This document shows, one piece after another, positions 62,238 to 64,000 of a stretch of DNA of 64,000 nt. Source of the stretch: Corynebacterium efficiens YS-314. Lineage in GTDB: Bacteria > Actinomycetota > Actinomycetes > Mycobacteriales > Mycobacteriaceae. Each line of letters starts with the position of its first letter. Position 1 is the stretch's first letter. The notes under the pieces are model-generated. The model worked only from the letters and a program-made list of their open reading frames with translations. It did no database searches and had not been told where the DNA came from. Position numbers and translations under genes: made by a program. The DNA is taken from positions 124,001 through 188,000 of the forward strand of contig NC_004369.1 of the NCBI RefSeq assembly GCF_000011305.1. The letters are read 5' to 3'.

Positions 62238-63134
62238 ATGCCAACCCACTTTGCCCACGACAACGTCATCTCACTGGCGTCTGCGCGTGCGCGGAGGAGC
62301 GGTGGGACAGGTTCCGAACGCACGCTGCTGATCCAGGCGAGTAACATCCAGGCCGACCGTGAGGTCCACCGCCAGATCGGGGTGGATGCCGCACTGGCAC
62401 TCACCGAACTGCATAAAGTCCTCGGTATCGCCTTCGGTGTGGAGGACGATTCGCCGTGGTTCTTCGCCAATGCCGGCGGCCGGAAACTTGATTCCACCAC
62501 CTGCGTGGGACGCGTGCTCGATGCCGGTGGCACCATCATCTATATCTGGGGTCTGTGGCAGTTCGAGCTGCACTGCCTGGAAACCTACCCGCGCGACAGC
62601 GGCACCCCGCGTGCCCTGTGCATCGGCGGGTCCGGGGTGTTCACCTACAATTCCGACCTCGATTTCGACCTCGCCGTCATCAACGCCGAACTCACCGGCA
62701 CCGACACCATCCGCTCGGTGCTCACCCATGTCCGCCCGGAGATCATCGACATCGTCGACCGCACCGGCGTCTTCGATTTCATCCCCCTGCTGCAGGCCCT
62801 CGAACTCCACCGCCCCACGCCACTCGACGCCCCCACCGTCCGCCTCTGCCGCTCGCTGCCCCGCGAACGCGGCGCCGAGGGCAGCGACGCCTTCTGGTCC
62901 TGCGTGCTCGCCCTGTCCTGCCTCGGCGACCGGGAGCTTTTCGATGACGTGATCACCTCCACCATGTCCGCCCTGGGGTGGGTCGCAGACGACGGTTCCC
63001 CACTCCCCGCCGCCGACATCACCGCCGCCTGCACCGACTCCCTGGCCGTGCTCGAAAAATTCGGTGCCTACGGCAGGGATCTCGCAGCACCGGTGGAACG
63101 CCTCGACATCTACCGCGAGCTGTTGCGCGCTTAG
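62238..63134 (+). CDS. PRiA4_ORF3-like protein
   Basis: 298 residues. The first half (ASNIQADREVHRQIGVDAALALTELHKVLGIAFGVEDDSPWFF) resembles the domain named after plasmid pRiA4b ORF-3, whose hallmark is a 'Leu-His-x-x-Leu...FGW/GVxDxxxW.F' pattern; the second half (from about 190) is Cys-containing helical sequence without a recognised motif. ATG 62238 is chosen because TACGCT sits 7 bases ahead. The function of the family is unknown. Confidence 0.6.
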   Translation: MPTHFAHDNVISLASARARRSGGTGSERTLLIQASNIQADREVHRQIGVDAALALTELHKVLGIAFGVEDDSPWFFANAGGRKLDSTTCVGRVLDAGGTIIYIWGLWQFELHCLETYPRDSGTPRALCIGGSGVFTYNSDLDFDLAVINAELTGTDTIRSVLTHVRPEIIDIVDRTGVFDFIPLLQALELHRPTPLDAPTVRLCRSLPRERGAEGSDAFWSCVLALSCLGDRELFDDVITSTMSALGWVADDGSPLPAADITAACTDSLAVLEKFGAYGRDLAAPVERLDIYRELLRA

Positions 63135-63167
63135 TGCTTTGATCCCCGCGGGACTAATGTGTAGCCC

Positions 63168-63647
63168 GTGTCTGAGAAACAAACTGCCGCTGTCGAGGCT
63201 GCCGCCCTCGGTTCCGTCCCCGGTGCAGTCCCCAGTTCCGTTACCGGCGAACGGATGGGCCTGGGAACGCAGGCCTTCCGGTTCATCATCACCGGTGGCA
63301 TCTCCGCGGTCGTGGACCTCGGCCTGCTGGCACTGTTCCAGCTGGTCTTCGGCTTCCCCGTGCCGGTCGCCCGCACCATCTCCTTCATCGCCGGCACCAC
63401 CACCGCCTACATGATCAACCGCCGCTGGACCTTCCAGGCGGAGAAATCCACCGGCCGTTTCCTGGCCGTCGTGGCGCTCTACGCGGCGACGTTCCTGGTC
63501 AACGTCGGCCTGCAGACGCTTTTCGACGCCCTCTTCACCTCCTGGGACTGGCCCGCCTCCGTTGCTCTTGTCGTGGCCTTCATCATCGCGCAGGGCACCG
63601 GAACCACCATCAACTTCATCGTCCAGCGCATGGTGATCTTCAAGTAA
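63168..63647 (+). CDS. GtrA-family membrane protein
   Basis: 159 residues. Four membrane helices (about 37-57, 65-85, 95-115, 130-150) with the GtrA signature FRFIITGGISAVVDLGLLALF and INRRWTFQ, and a C-terminal INFIVQRMVIF. GtrA proteins flip or help move polyprenyl-phosphate sugars; in mycobacteria a GtrA-type gene (Rv3789) stands beside dprE1. Here it is about 5 kb from dprE1 and in the opposite direction, so a link to arabinan synthesis is only a possibility. The start is GTG, with TAATGT seven bases ahead. Confidence 0.8.
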   Translation: MSEKQTAAVEAAALGSVPGAVPSSVTGERMGLGTQAFRFIITGGISAVVDLGLLALFQLVFGFPVPVARTISFIAGTTTAYMINRRWTFQAEKSTGRFLAVVALYAATFLVNVGLQTLFDALFTSWDWPASVALVVAFIIAQGTGTTINFIVQRMVIFK

Positions 63648-63657
63648 GGTGACACCC

Positions 63658-64000
63658 ATGAAGAGCTGGAACATCACCATGATCACCGGGCTGGCCGGCG
63701 TCCTCTATTTCGCCCTCATCTCGCTGGTGTTCGCACCGCTGAACCTCGCGATCGGGATGTTTGTTGCATTCATGGTGCTGACGGTGCTGGCGATTGTCGC
63801 CGCTGTGGTCAACGCCCGCGAGGCGGCCATCTCCACCTGGCGGACCTGGGTGGGCCTGGTCGGTGCCCTGCTCATTGCCCTGCCCGGGGTGTCGTCGGTG
63901 GTGGCGAACCTGCTGCTGGGCACCGGTGGCGGCCTGCTCACCCTGGCCAACACCCTGGCCACCGTCGCCTCCATCGGCATGCTGGTCATGCTGCCGGTGG
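63658..64000 (+). CDS. membrane protein, 3' end beyond the window
   Basis: An open frame starts at ATG 63658 and runs off the window end (114 codons seen). It begins MKSWNITMITGLAGVLYFAL and shows at least three hydrophobic segments separated by a short basic/acidic loop (VNAREAAISTWRTW). TAAGGT, shared with the previous stop, lies seven bases before ATG, a leaderless arrangement. No family recognised from this fragment. Confidence 0.65.
   Translation, partial: MKSWNITMITGLAGVLYFALISLVFAPLNLAIGMFVAFMVLTVLAIVAAVVNAREAAISTWRTWVGLVGALLIALPGVSSVVANLLLGTGGGLLTLANTLATVASIGMLVMLPV

Noticed and set aside
969..63528. The recurrent GCTTNWCGACG word as a KOPS or Chi orientation signal
   Set aside because: The two orientations are equally frequent, whereas such signals are strongly skewed along a replichore.
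1..64000. tRNA, rRNA, insertion sequences, prophage or plasmid origins
   Set aside because: Read for tRNA-like folds, transposase or integrase motifs and terminal inverted repeats; none was convincing.

Overview
The window is high-GC (by eye about 60-65%) actinobacterial DNA. Gene content points to Corynebacterium, close to the C. glutamicum / C. efficiens group. It has one Emb-type arabinosyltransferase beside AftA, DprE2 and DprE1 (arabinogalactan synthesis in mycolic-acid bacteria), gltBD, a DtxR-type iron box, an AmtR-like box, and many promoters whose -10 box lies 6-9 bases before the start codon, the leaderless pattern common in corynebacteria. Species is inferred from gene content only.

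Layout. 1-3.6 kb: end of a PucR-type regulator, an alkyladenine DNA glycosylase, a HAD hydrolase coupled to a gamma-carbonic anhydrase, and a TM2 protein. 3.7-7.5 kb (minus strand): an iron-boxed protein of unknown function, an EntS-like MFS exporter, and a ROK-family repressor with two 16-bp palindromic operators in front of it. 7.7-16.7 kb: a compact surface-polysaccharide cluster with two tandem BcsB-like secreted proteins, an unknown multi-pass protein, a cellulose-synthase-like GT2 enzyme and a GT-C type membrane protein, followed by an ankyrin protein. 17.8-28.7 kb: transporters (two TauE/SafE, one AbrB), YibE/F, a metallo-beta-lactamase-fold protein, panD, a DUF885 protein and hrpB. 28.7-35.9 kb: small enzymes including AlkB, a Tag-like glycosylase and an alkyltransferase-like protein, so alkylation-damage repair is concentrated here. 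36-42.4 kb: an M13 endopeptidase, a tandem-repeat region, a secreted protein paired with a PrsW protease, a frameshifted MFS drug exporter and a solo PAS protein.

42.5-48.5 kb holds gltBD (glutamate synthase). 48.5-58.1 kb (minus strand) holds a GCS2-family ligase, then emb, aftA, dprE2 and dprE1: DprE1/DprE2 epimerise decaprenylphosphoryl-ribose to the arabinose donor, AftA primes galactan and Emb extends the arabinan. 58.2-61.4 kb is a four-gene osmoprotectant-type ABC importer. The end carries unknown small proteins, a PRiA4_ORF3-like protein, a GtrA flippase-like protein and the start of a further membrane protein.

The observation I rate highest is sequence-level: an 11-base word, GCTTNWCGACG (either strand), occurs 29 times in 64 kb with no strand bias. 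It favours Leu-X-Asp codons inside genes and, between genes, often sits just past stop codons. Other leads are the dual-BcsB polysaccharide cluster, the paired palindromic operators of the ROK gene, and an 83-bp tandem repeat next to the M13 peptidase.
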